The notes under the pieces were generated by a model. The model was not told where the DNA came from, did no database searches, and saw nothing but the letters and a program-made list of their open reading frames with translations. Shown here in pieces: positions 54,393-63,116 of a stretch of 64,000 nucleotides of DNA. The DNA lies in NCBI RefSeq assembly GCF_024494655.1, contig NZ_JANHDL010000001.1, positions 496,001 through 560,000 of the forward strand, written 5' to 3'. Both the position numbers and the translations under genes were made by a program. Source of the stretch: Halorubrum laminariae. GTDB lineage: Archaea > Halobacteriota > Halobacteria > Halobacteriales > Haloferacaceae. Position 1 is the first letter of the stretch. Each line of letters starts with the position of its first letter.

Positions 54393-55516
54393 TCGACTGA
54401 TTCCTCCGCGGCCGTCGCCGACTGTGACCGCTCGTCACGTTTCTTGCGCAGTCCGTCCACGAGTTCGTCGAACGCCGGGGCGACGCCGGCGGGCAGGAAG
54501 AGGATGACGCCCAGCAGGAGCCCGCCGACGATCACGAGCGCCCATTCGGAGCCGATCGGACCGATTCCGCTCGACAGCCCGGTCCGCATCCGTTCGATCG
54601 CGAACGTCGCACCGATCGCTCCGAGCAGCGATTCGCGGCCGCCAACGCTGACCCAGACGACCGGAAGCGCGGCGAACGCAATCCCGAAGACGCTCGGATC
54701 GATATAGTTGCCCCAACTGGCGTAGAACACGCCACCGATTGCGGCCAACGCGCCGCCGATCGTGAAGACGACGAGCTTCACGAACGGAACGTTGTACCCG
54801 AAGGTGGTGGTCCGCTCCTCGTCCTCGCGGACGGCGACCATCGTCATGCCGAAGCTCCCGTTGACGAGGACACGAAGCCCGAGATACACGGCGACGAGCG
54901 CGATGAGCAGGGCGTAGTAGAGCCCGACACCCTCTAACACCAGCGCGGTCTCGCCGACGCCGATCGTGAGGTCGGGGATGTTCGTCATCCCGTTGAATCC
55001 GCCGAGTTGGGCCGCACCGACGGCCCACTCGCTGCCGGCGGTCTGTGCCATGAACGTGTTCAACACCAGCGCGACGACGAGCGTCATGATCGTGACGTAG
55101 GTCTCGCGAACGCCGCCGTAGAACATGAAGTAGCCGAGCAGCGCCGCGCTCAGCGTGCCAACGAGGAGGGCACCGACGATGGCAAGACCGACGCCCGCCG
55201 CCGACGAGAAGTTGATCCCGATCACGCCGAATGTGTACGCCGAGATGCCGAAGAAGGCCACCTGCCCGAAGCTCAACACGCCTGCGTACCCCCAGATGAA
55301 ACAGAGGCTCAACGCGAGGAACGCGAGCGCGAGGTACCGCGAACTCTGGATGACGGTGTACGGGTCGGTCGTCAGCGGGTAGACGGCGAGCGCCGCGACC
55401 GCGACGACAAACCCGACCCAGAACGTGGCCGAGTCGCCGATGGTGTTCGGGCCTTCGAGCCGGTCGCGGACGCGGCCGACGAGCGAGGCCGAGCCGCCGT
55501 CGAGACGGTCGCTCAT
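54389..55516 (-). CDS. urtC: Urea-type ABC transporter permease UrtC
   Basis: 375 aa, about ten membrane helices, LivM/UrtC family. FIWGYAGVLSFGQVAFFGISAYTFGVI and YASWGNYIDPSVFGIAFAALPVVWVSVGGRESLLGAIGA are typical. It forms the channel with UrtB. The C-terminus is a charged cytoplasmic tail. ATGA overlap with urtB. Confidence 0.9.
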   Translation of the reverse strand: MSDRLDGGSASLVGRVRDRLEGPNTIGDSATFWVGFVVAVAALAVYPLTTDPYTVIQSSRYLALAFLALSLCFIWGYAGVLSFGQVAFFGISAYTFGVIGINFSSAAGVGLAIVGALLVGTLSAALLGYFMFYGGVRETYVTIMTLVVALVLNTFMAQTAGSEWAVGAAQLGGFNGMTNIPDLTIGVGETALVLEGVGLYYALLIALVAVYLGLRVLVNGSFGMTMVAVREDEERTTTFGYNVPFVKLVVFTIGGALAAIGGVFYASWGNYIDPSVFGIAFAALPVVWVSVGGRESLLGAIGATFAIERMRTGLSSGIGPIGSEWALVIVGGLLLGVILFLPAGVAPAFDELVDGLRKKRDERSQSATAAEESVE

Positions 55517-56460
55517 TCCTCAGCCCTCCGGCGTTGCCGCCAGTCTTCGACGTAGCCGGTGATACCGTCGGGCAAGAGTCGGAGCGCGACGATGGCGACG
55601 AGCAACAGCAGCATCTGCCCGACGAACGTTCCGAAGAGGAAGCTCCCGGTCGCGTTGAACACGCTGAGGACGCCCGCCGCCGACAGCGTGCCGACGATGA
55701 CCGACGGTCCGCCGACGACGACGGCGACGAACGCCTCGACGAGGAACGTGCTCCCGCGGTTGGGCGTGATAGACCCCAGCGCGGGCGCGTACAGCGCGCC
55801 CGTCAGCCCGGCGAGCGCGGAGCCGATGGCGAACGTCGTGGTGTACATCCGGTCGGTGTCGATCCCCATCGCCCGAGCGGTCTCGGGGTCCTCGATGGTG
55901 GCCCGCGCTTTGATCCCGAACTCAGTGCGGGTGAACACCACGTAGAGGCCGGTGAGAACCGCGATCGAGACGATCGGGAGGAAGACGCTCCGGTAGATCG
56001 ACGAGGAGAACGGGCCGTACCCGACGCTACCCATCGGAGTCGAGATGCTGTCGAGACTCGACCCGAACACGATCAACAGCAGCTGTGAGACCACGAGCGC
56101 CAGTCCCCACGTCGCGACCATGGAGTCTAACAGGCGGTCGTAGAATCGCTTGACGATCGTTCGCTCGACGGCGACGCCGAACAGCGTCGTGGCGACGACG
56201 CCGACGACCATCGCAGCCGGGAGCGGCACTCCGGCGTGGTACGGCAGCGCGGTTCCGTAGACGCCGATCAGGATGAACTCCCCGTGCGCGAGATTGATGA
56301 CGCCCATCATTCCGAAGATGATCGCTAGCCCGACGGTCGCGAGGACGATGAACCCGAAGCTGTTCAGGAACTGGAACAGCAGCGCGAGGAGGCTGCTGTA
56401 CGTCGAGAACGTCAGAGGCGTGAGGGCGACGCCGGCCGTAACCGATCCCGTTCCGATCAC
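55513..56460 (-). CDS. urtB: Urea-type ABC transporter permease UrtB
   Basis: 315 aa from GTG 56460, LivH/UrtB family. GLAIIFGMMGVINLAHGEFILIGVYGTALPYHAG is diagnostic. FGIKARATIEDPETARAMGIDTDRMYTTTFAIGSALAGLTGALYAP and the following GxxGxV-like segments support UrtB. The GTG overlaps the stop of a 19-codon ORF between urtA and urtB. It is 71 nt after urtA. Confidence 0.9.
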   Translation of the reverse strand: MIGTGSVTAGVALTPLTFSTYSSLLALLFQFLNSFGFIVLATVGLAIIFGMMGVINLAHGEFILIGVYGTALPYHAGVPLPAAMVVGVVATTLFGVAVERTIVKRFYDRLLDSMVATWGLALVVSQLLLIVFGSSLDSISTPMGSVGYGPFSSSIYRSVFLPIVSIAVLTGLYVVFTRTEFGIKARATIEDPETARAMGIDTDRMYTTTFAIGSALAGLTGALYAPALGSITPNRGSTFLVEAFVAVVVGGPSVIVGTLSAAGVLSVFNATGSFLFGTFVGQMLLLLVAIVALRLLPDGITGYVEDWRQRRRAEE

Positions 56461-56516
56461 GCGGGATCGCCCTCCGTCCGTGCCGCCGCCGCGTCCGTCT
56501 GTGTGTACAATTTCAT
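56457..56516 (-). CDS. Micro-ORF between urtA and urtB (19 codons)
   Basis: ATG 56516 reads MKLYTQTDAAAARTEGDPA and ends at TGA 56457-56459, overlapping the urtB GTG as GTGA. It lies inside the operon, so it cannot define the transcript start. It could relay ribosomes from urtA to urtB. It may be a chance ORF. Confidence 0.4.
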   Translation of the reverse strand: MKLYTQTDAAAARTEGDPA

Positions 56517-56531
56517 GAGTCGTATCCTCGT

Positions 56532-57803
56532 TCAGACGTCGTACACGTCGCTCGGGACGTACTGGGTCGTCTTGTCCTCCTCGCGGAGGTCACACCCGTC
56601 GCCGCCCTCGACCTCCTCGCGGAGGAAGCTCGGGCCGATGCGCTCGTTGTTGGTAAAGGAGATGTCGTGGTTCTCGTCGGCCCGTGCGACCCGCATCTCG
56701 TGTTCCATGTGGTGGGTCGCGCCGTCGAGCGTGAGATCGCCGGAGGGCGCGCTGATGTCGCGACCCTCTTCGAGGACGCTGATGACCTCCTGCTGGTCGA
56801 AGGTTCCGGCCTCCTCGACCGCTTCGGCCCACAGGTACACCGAGAAGTAATTGTTCTGCGCCTCCTGATTGAGGTAGTTCGCGTCCGGCCAGCGCTCGTA
56901 GAAGGCCTCGACGAAGTTCTCGCCGTCGCGGAGGTCGCCGAGCTCCTCCATGTAGCTCACGCCGGCGTAGACGTTGGTGAGCGCGGGCGGGTCGTAGCGG
57001 ATGTGCTCGTGGCCCTGCGCCATCGCGGTCGACGTGCCGATCGGAATGTCCTCCATCTCGTTCGTCGCCCGCTGGTCGTAGAAGTTCTCGTGGTTCGCGC
57101 CAACCAGCATCGACATGATGAAGTCGGGATCCTCGCTCTGGATCCGGTTGATGACGGAGGAGAAGTCGGTCTCGTCCAGCGGGATGTACTCCTCGCCGAC
57201 GATGTTGTAGCCGTTCTCTTGGGCGAGGACGTTCACCCAGTCGCCGGATAGCTGTCCGAAGTTGTAGTCGGCGGCGATGATGTAGATGTCCTCGCCGAAC
57301 TCCTCTGCGAGGTACGGCGTCACGATCCCGAGCTGCTGGCGCGCGGTCGCGCCGACCGGGAAGATGGTGTTGTCGCAGACGCCGCCCTCGTACTGGGTCG
57401 TGTAGAAATACAGCTGCTCGTTCTCGTTGATGATCGGTCGGATCGCCTCGCGAGTCGCGCTGGAGTACCCGGCCCAGAGCGCGTCAACCTCGTCCTGTAA
57501 GATCAGCCGCTCGGTGAGTTCTTGGTATCGCGAGTTGTCGGACTGCGGGTCGGGGTCGACGATCTCGATCTCTTCGCCGAGCAGCCCACCGTTCTCGTTG
57601 ATCTCTTCGAGAGCGAGCCGCGTCGCCTGCCACTTCGAGGTCCCGTTGAGCTGGAAGTTTCCCGACCGGTCTTCGAGGATACCGACGGTCGGCCCACCGC
57701 CTCCGCCGCTACCGCTGCCACCGGAACAGCCGGCGAGCGAGACGCCGAGCGCGGTCGCGCCGGATGCCAACACCGACCGACGAGACAGCGATTCGTGCGT
57801 CAT
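56532..57803 (-). CDS. urtA: Urea/short-chain amide ABC transporter substrate-binding lipoprotein UrtA
   Basis: 423 aa from ATG 57803. Tat-like SRRSVLASGATALGVSLAGC ends in a lipobox. The mature protein starts after a Ser/Gly linker with VGILEDRSGNFQLNGTSKWQATRLALEEINENGG. YTTQYEGGVCDNTIFPVGATARQQL and QGHEHIRYDPPALTNVYAGVSYMEEL follow. These fit UrtA/AmiC-like binding proteins rather than LivJ. It captures urea or amides outside the cell. Urease is not encoded in this window. The start overlaps an upstream small ORF as ATGA. Confidence 0.87.
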   Translation of the reverse strand: MTHESLSRRSVLASGATALGVSLAGCSGGSGSGGGGGPTVGILEDRSGNFQLNGTSKWQATRLALEEINENGGLLGEEIEIVDPDPQSDNSRYQELTERLILQDEVDALWAGYSSATREAIRPIINENEQLYFYTTQYEGGVCDNTIFPVGATARQQLGIVTPYLAEEFGEDIYIIAADYNFGQLSGDWVNVLAQENGYNIVGEEYIPLDETDFSSVINRIQSEDPDFIMSMLVGANHENFYDQRATNEMEDIPIGTSTAMAQGHEHIRYDPPALTNVYAGVSYMEELGDLRDGENFVEAFYERWPDANYLNQEAQNNYFSVYLWAEAVEEAGTFDQQEVISVLEEGRDISAPSGDLTLDGATHHMEHEMRVARADENHDISFTNNERIGPSFLREEVEGGDGCDLREEDKTTQYVPSDVYDV

Positions 57804-57883
57804 GCGAGAGCCTCCCGATCCGTCGCAGATTTCTGGATAGATACAATGCGATTCATAGGTTCCCAACTTGATTGTCCGCTCAT
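57800..57883 (-). CDS. Putative leader peptide coupled to urtA (27 codons)
   Basis: ATG 57883 opens MSGQSSWEPMNRIVSIQK and stops at TGA 57800-57802, overlapping the urtA ATG as ATGA. The best TATA box of the region, TTTTATAA (57911-57918, minus), lies ~31 nt upstream of this ATG and ~110 nt from urtA. The mRNA should therefore begin at the small ORF. Confidence 0.5.
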   Translation of the reverse strand: MSGQSSWEPMNRIVSIQKSATDREALA

Positions 57884-58276
57884 GTCGTCACTCACTCGGT
57901 GATATTGGAATTATAAAAGGCCTTCTTCAGATGTCCACTACAGAGGATATATAATCAGAAGTCTCCCATCACGGTAATACTAATTTATATATTGGACAAC
58001 CACGCCTCATATTGAACATCAACTGGATGAATCACATATTCGGATCCGATAGACGATTGAAAACTGACCGTCTCGGAAATGGGACCACATGAAGGACAGT
58101 GAACGTGAACGGCGGTCGGCGAGTGGAGGCCGGACGCGTCCGTCGCTCGCACCGGCGAGCGTGTCCCGTCGGCAGTGAGAACGCATCGTCGGTCAACGAT
58201 TCGACGGTTCGACGCGTCTCGGAATTGAACCCAACCAATACACCTATCCAGCCGGGGAAACGAACCGGACGTAGAC
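57884..58276. promoter_or_regulatory. Divergent urtA/antiporter promoter region
   Basis: 393 bp with an AT-rich core (57905-58030: TTATAAAAGG, GAGGATATATAATC, TAATTTATATATTGG) that contrasts with the genome. The first of these serves the urt operon. TATA-like ACACCTATCC near 58241-58250 could serve the antiporter GTG at 58277. No gene is supported between them. Confidence 0.55.
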
Positions 58277-60133
58277 GTGTCGAGCAGCCTACTGCCGGTC
58301 ATCGCGACGATACTGGTCTCGGGGCTCGCGGTGCAACTGCTCGCACACCGCCTGCGGGTTCCGAGCGTCGTCTTCTACCTCGTCATCGGCGTGGTGTTGG
58401 GACCGGAAGTCATGGGGGTCGTGACGCTCGAAACGTTCGGAAGCGGACTGGAGATCGTCGTCGGACTCAGCGTCGCTGTTATCGTCTTCGAGGGCGCATT
58501 CGCGCTTGAACTCGACCGGATCCGGCGCGCGTCGACGGTCTCGCTTCGGCTGGTGACGGTGAGCGCGCTCGTGATGTTCCTCGGAACGGCGGCGGCCGTC
58601 CGGACCTTCGAGGGAGCCACATGGGAGATCGCGCTGCTCATCGGCGCGCTGCTCGTGGCGACCGGGCCAACGGTCATCACGCCGATCCTCGATGTCGTCC
58701 GCGTCAGAGACCACGTCGCGACGGCGCTCGAAACGGAGGGGATAATCAACGACGTGACGGCCGCGATCGTCGCGGTGGTCATCTTCGAGACGCTGCTGCT
58801 CGACGACCTCGGCGTCCAAGCGACCGTCGGCGCGTTTCTCCAGCGGTTCGGCGTCGGCGTGGGGGCCGGGGTGCTGGCGACGGGGATCATCTACCTGCTC
58901 TTGGAAAGCGACCTTGTCCCGGAGCGAGACGTGCAGGCCTCGCAGTTCCTTGTGTTGGCGGCGGCGGTCGGATCGTTCGGGGCCGCCGAGGCCGTCGCCG
59001 CCGAGGCCGGGATCGCGGCCGCGGCGACGAGCGGACTGATGCTCGGGAACCTCGACATCGACAACCGCGAGGAGATCGAGCGGTTCGCCCAGAACACGAC
59101 GCTCATCGTGCTGTCGTTCGTGTTTATCTCGCTCGCCGCGCTGATAGACGTGGCCGCGATCCGCAGCCTCGGCCTCGGCGCGGTCGCACTCGTGGCTGTG
59201 ATCATGCTCGTGCTCCGGCCGCTCGGCGCGCTCATCGCGACCGCCGGAGTCGAGCGGTTCACATGGCCGGAGCGGCTGTTCATCGCGGGGGTCGGTCCCC
59301 GCGGAATCATCCCGGCGAGCGTGGCGACGCTGTTTGCGATCGAACTGGAGTTGGCGGGGAACATCGCGGCCGGGCAACTGCTCGTCGGGACGGTGTTCGC
59401 CGTCATCTTCGCGACGGTCGCGATCGAGGCCGGACTCGCGCGACAGATCGGCGACGTTCTCGGAGTGACACCAATGCGCACGATAATCGTCGGCGGCGGC
59501 CGGATCGGCCGGGCGCTCGCCACACGACTGGAGAACCGAGGGGAGTACGTCGTCATCGTCGAACGCGACGGAAACGAAGTCGAACGAGCGCGGGCCGACG
59601 GGTTCACCGTACACGAGGGGGACGGCAGCGACGCGGAGGCGCTGCGCGGCGCGCGCGTCGACGAGGCGAAGCGCTTCGTCGCGACGACGGCGGACGACGA
59701 CATCAACCTGCTCGCGTGTCAGCTCGCGAAGACGAAGTTCGGCGTCGACGCGGTGTATGCGCGGGTGAACGACCCGACGAACGTCGACGCCTTCGAGAGC
59801 GTCGGAGTGACGCCGATCGACTCGGCGACGGCGACCGCCGTGGCGATCGACGACGAGATCGAGCGGCCAGCACTGGCCCACTGGATGAACGAACTCGGCG
59901 ACGATCACGATGTACAGGAGGTCGAGGTGACCTCCGAGAAGCTCGCCGGCAAGAGCATTCGCGACCTCAACGCGGAGATTCCCGACGGAACCTTCGTCGC
60001 CGTCGTCAGTCGCGACGGCGAGAACCACGTCCCCTCCGCGGACAGCGTGTTGGAGTACGGTGACCACGTTACCTTCATCGGCGACACCGACGCCGTCAGG
60101 CAGGCTATGAACCGCTTCCACCCGCACGACTGA
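58277..60133 (+). CDS. Cation:proton antiporter with TrkA-N/TrkA-C domains (KefB/NhaP type)
   Basis: 618 aa from GTG 58277. Twelve or so helices of the CPA fold span 1-395. They include GALLVATGPTVITPILDVVRV and EGIINDVTAAIVAVVIFE, with the Asp pair region for ion exchange. The TrkA-N (RCK) domain begins RTIIVGGGRIGRALATRL (~398), and a TrkA-C domain runs ~525-615. It probably exchanges K+ or Na+ for H+ under nucleotide control. Single gene. Confidence 0.88.
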   Translation: MSSSLLPVIATILVSGLAVQLLAHRLRVPSVVFYLVIGVVLGPEVMGVVTLETFGSGLEIVVGLSVAVIVFEGAFALELDRIRRASTVSLRLVTVSALVMFLGTAAAVRTFEGATWEIALLIGALLVATGPTVITPILDVVRVRDHVATALETEGIINDVTAAIVAVVIFETLLLDDLGVQATVGAFLQRFGVGVGAGVLATGIIYLLLESDLVPERDVQASQFLVLAAAVGSFGAAEAVAAEAGIAAAATSGLMLGNLDIDNREEIERFAQNTTLIVLSFVFISLAALIDVAAIRSLGLGAVALVAVIMLVLRPLGALIATAGVERFTWPERLFIAGVGPRGIIPASVATLFAIELELAGNIAAGQLLVGTVFAVIFATVAIEAGLARQIGDVLGVTPMRTIIVGGGRIGRALATRLENRGEYVVIVERDGNEVERARADGFTVHEGDGSDAEALRGARVDEAKRFVATTADDDINLLACQLAKTKFGVDAVYARVNDPTNVDAFESVGVTPIDSATATAVAIDDEIERPALAHWMNELGDDHDVQEVEVTSEKLAGKSIRDLNAEIPDGTFVAVVSRDGENHVPSADSVLEYGDHVTFIGDTDAVRQAMNRFHPHD

Positions 60134-60198
60134 TCGAGTCCCGGCGGCGTTCTTGTCAGGGTCCGGGTAGTTCGAGCACATCACGGAACGATCCGGAG

Positions 60199-60692
60199 CG
60201 TCCTGACGGAGTCCTGCGCGAGCGGGGCGAGGGTGACCGAAGGAACCCTCGAAGTGAGCGGCGAAGCCGCAAACGAGCGAGCGCAGGGCACGTCAGGACG
60301 CTCACTTTGCGGCTGTCTCACTTCGTTCGACAGCCGCGGCGTTCGGTCCTGACGGAGATTTGAATTCACTCGCTGCTCAAGTCTCCGCGGAGTTTTCGGA
60401 CGCACGCACGGCTTGCGTTGCTCGCCGTTTGGTGTGTCCGAAAACGTCCTGACGGAGTCCTGCGCGAGCGAAGCGAGCGCAGGGCACGTCAGGGCGCGAA
60501 CACCGAAGCAGGCGCTCCGCTTCGCGGAGCGTCTGCGAGAAGTGAGCGTCCTGACGGAGATTTGAACTCAAAAAGACGGTCCGGGTCGCTCACTTCGTTC
60601 GCTCCCCGGCTGCGACTTTTCTGCTCAAATCTCCACGGAGTTTCTTTCAGTACGTGCTGCTCGCTCCGCTCGCAGCGTAGTACTGAAAGAAA
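60199..60692. repeat. Array of tRNA-Arg 3'-end-derived repeats
   Basis: Direct copies of the tRNA 3' segment GTCCTGACGGAG(ATTTGAA) occur at 60199-60211, 60346-60364, 60445-60457 and 60547-60569, ahead of the intact one at 60693. Inverted pieces (CGTCAGGACG at 60291, CGTCAGGGCG at 60486, T-arm-like GCTCAAGTCTCCGCGGAG near 60376 and GCTCAAATCTCCACGGAG near 60623) alternate with them and can pair into hairpins. The 60134-60692 gap holds no gene. Confidence 0.8.
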
Positions 60693-60765
60693 CGTCCTGA
60701 CGGAGATTTGAACTCCGGTCCCTGGCTCCGCAAGCCAAGAGGATAGTCCACTACCCTACCAGGAC
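60693..60765 (-). tRNA. tRNA-Arg (anticodon GCG)
   Basis: 73 nt. The acceptor stem GTCCTGG/TCAGGAC (one G-U) is followed by a D-arm with GTGG in the loop. The anticodon stem TTGGC/GCCAG encloses TTGCGGA (anticodon GCG, reads CGC). Then come variable GGAC and T-arm CGGAG-TTCAAAT-CTCCG. Discriminator G. No intron; CCA is not encoded. Confidence 0.93.
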
Positions 60766-61097
60766 TCAATACGACGTACCGCGGTGGAACTTAAGACGGT
60801 TACGGTCCACAGGTCCCGTGGCGGACGGTCGCACGCGTCGGGGGCGAGACGAATATCTATACCGCATGTTGACAGATCCGAGACGATGGCGGTTTGGGTG
60901 GAATAGACGAGGACACGGGGCGGTCGAATCCGGACTGCACACCTTTTGTATCGGCGGGAACCACGAACGGGTATGACGAGGCTTCGACCCGCGATATCGG
61001 CACCGCGGAACCGGTCGGGACTGGAGAGTCGTTCGGTCGCGAGACCCCGACAAGGACAACGCTTATCGGCGGGCTCGACAACCGAGGAGGTACGCGT
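60766..61097. other. Intergenic region upstream of RPA
   Basis: 332 bp without a supported gene. A GCTTATCG element at 61061-61068 is a candidate TATA box. A strong Shine-Dalgarno-like GAGGAGGT sits at 61083-61090, 8 nt before the RPA ATG. That is unusual here, where most genes look leaderless. Confidence 0.5.
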
Positions 61098-62591
61098 ATG
61101 GGAGTGATAGAGGACGTCTACGAGGATCTCGACACCGACGTCGAGTTTGAGGAGTTCGAGGCGGCCGTCGAAGACAAAGTCGAGCAGATGGGCGGGCTCG
61201 CGGACGACGAGACCGCCGCGATGCTCATCGCCCACGAGCTCCGCGACGAGGAGGCTGACACGATCGCCGATATCGAGCCCGGCATGAACGACGTGAAGTT
61301 CCTCGGGAAGGTGACGTCCATCGGCGAGATCCGGACGTTCGACCGCGACGACGAGGACGCGGAGGAGGGCCGCGTCTGCAACGTCGACGTGGCCGACGCG
61401 TCCGGCTCCGTGCGGGTCGCGCTCTGGGACGACATGGCGGCGGCGGCCGAAGAGGAGTTGGAAGTCGGGCAGGTGCTCCGCGTCATGGGCCGGCCGAAAG
61501 AGGGGTACAGCGGACTCGAAGTGAGCGCGGACAAGGTCGAACCCGACGAGGACGCCGAGGTCGACGTGCAGGTGCTCGACACCTACCGTGTCGAGGATCT
61601 CTCGCTCGGTGCCTCCGACGTCGACCTCGTCGGACGGGTTCTCGACACCGACTCGGTCCGCACGTTCGATCGCGACGACGGCAGCGAAGGGCGCGTCGCG
61701 AACCTCACCGTCGGCGACGAGACCGGCCGGGTCCGGATCACGCTGTGGGACGACAAGGCGGACCTCACGGACGAGTTCACTGCCGGTGAGACAGTCGAGA
61801 TCGGCGACGGCTACGTCCGCGAGCGCGACGGCGATCTGGAGTTGCACGTCGGCGACCGCGGCACCGTCGAGCGCGTTGACGAAGACATCGAGTACGTCCC
61901 CGAGACGACCGACATCGCCGACGTAGAGATCGGACAGACCGTCGATATCGGCGGGGGAATCATCGAGACGGACCCGAAGCGGACGTTCGATCGCGACGAC
62001 GGCAGCGAGGGACAGGTCCGGAACGTCCGGATCAAAGACGAGACGGGCGAGATCCGCGTCGCGCTGTGGGGAGACAAGGCCGATCGAGATATCGAGCTGG
62101 CGGACCGCGTCGTCTTCACGGATGTGGAAATCCAAGACGGCTGGCAAGATGACCTCGAGGCGTCGGCGAACTGGCGATCGACTGTCGCCGTCCTCGACGG
62201 CAAGGCGGGATCGGCCGGCGACGGCACGGAACCGGGGAGTTCGGGGGGAGACGGCAGGAGTCCGGACGGGAATGAGACCGGACTCGACGCGTTCGGAGAT
62301 GCGAGCGACGAGGGCGACACCGACAGCGTTGCCGACAGCGGAACGGATACTGACACCGCAGCCGATGCCGTGGCCGCCAACGGCGGTGCGGCGGCCGCGA
62401 CGGCGGAGCGCACGGACGGCGACGAGATCGAGTTCACCGGGACAGTCGTCCAGACTGGCGATCCCGTCGTGTTGGACGACGGGCAACAGACAAAACGCAT
62501 CGAAACGGACGCGAGCCTCCGGCTCGGCGAAGAGATCACCGTCCGCGGTGCGGAGCGGGACGGAACGATCCAAGCCGAGGACGTGTTCTGA
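61098..62591 (+). CDS. Replication protein A-like ssDNA-binding protein with four OB folds
   Basis: 497 aa. Three homologous OB domains occupy ~65-160, 170-262 and 275-370. Each has a T/RTFDRDD...GxVxNxxVxDxTGxxRxxLWxD core. After an acidic disordered linker (~370-435), a fourth OB-like segment (EFTGTVVQTGDPVVLDDGQQTKRIET) closes the protein. It coats single-stranded DNA in replication and repair. No zinc finger is visible. GAGGAGGT 8 nt before the ATG supports this start. Confidence 0.9.
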   Translation: MGVIEDVYEDLDTDVEFEEFEAAVEDKVEQMGGLADDETAAMLIAHELRDEEADTIADIEPGMNDVKFLGKVTSIGEIRTFDRDDEDAEEGRVCNVDVADASGSVRVALWDDMAAAAEEELEVGQVLRVMGRPKEGYSGLEVSADKVEPDEDAEVDVQVLDTYRVEDLSLGASDVDLVGRVLDTDSVRTFDRDDGSEGRVANLTVGDETGRVRITLWDDKADLTDEFTAGETVEIGDGYVRERDGDLELHVGDRGTVERVDEDIEYVPETTDIADVEIGQTVDIGGGIIETDPKRTFDRDDGSEGQVRNVRIKDETGEIRVALWGDKADRDIELADRVVFTDVEIQDGWQDDLEASANWRSTVAVLDGKAGSAGDGTEPGSSGGDGRSPDGNETGLDAFGDASDEGDTDSVADSGTDTDTAADAVAANGGAAAATAERTDGDEIEFTGTVVQTGDPVVLDDGQQTKRIETDASLRLGEEITVRGAERDGTIQAEDVF

Positions 62592-62655
62592 CCGAGTGGC
62601 GAAACGATCCGATGCACCGCACACCGATCGTGGGAGACGCCGGTAACGGAAAGCG

Positions 62656-62661
62656 TTATAC
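62656..62661 (+). promoter_or_regulatory. TATA box of the histone gene
   Basis: TTATAC centred 27 nt before the ATG at 62685. A leaderless histone/deacetylase transcript is predicted. Confidence 0.6.
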
Positions 62662-62684
62662 GGTCCACGGACGCGACTGTGTGT

Positions 62685-63116
62685 ATGAGTGTCGAGTTGC
62701 CGTTCGCGCCGGTCGACGGGATCATCCGGCGGAACGCGGGGGAGCTCCGCGTCAGCGCGGACGCCGCCGAGGAGTTGGCCCGTCGGATCCAGTCGCACGG
62801 CGCGGATCTGGCGATCGACGCGGCCGAACGCGCAACCGAAGACGGACGAAAAACGCTGATGGCGTCGGATTTCGGGGTCGAGCAAGTGATCGACCGCGAG
62901 GCGCTCACGCTGCCAGTCGCGCCCATCGACCGGATCGCGCGGCTGCGCATCGACGATCGGTACCGAGTCGGCGTCAATGCGCGGATCGCACTGGCCGATA
63001 TTTTGGAGGATTACGCCGACAACGTCGCGAGCGCGGCCGCAACGCTCGCGCGCCACGCCGACAGACGGACCGTACAGGCCGAGGACATCGAGACGTACTT
63101 CGCACTGTTCGAGTAG
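62685..63116 (+). CDS. hstA: Archaeal double-histone-fold protein
   Basis: 143 aa made of two fused histone folds (about 4-68 and 74-143). Both have the helix-loop pattern PxAPVDxIIRxxA...RVSADAAEELARRIQSHGADLAIDAAERA...LMASDF, repeated as LPVAPIDRIARLR...TVQAEDIETYFALFE. Haloarchaeal histones are acidic and act more as transcription regulators than as packagers (literature knowledge). It is directly followed by a histone deacetylase gene with no gap. Confidence 0.9.
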   Translation: MSVELPFAPVDGIIRRNAGELRVSADAAEELARRIQSHGADLAIDAAERATEDGRKTLMASDFGVEQVIDREALTLPVAPIDRIARLRIDDRYRVGVNARIALADILEDYADNVASAAATLARHADRRTVQAEDIETYFALFE

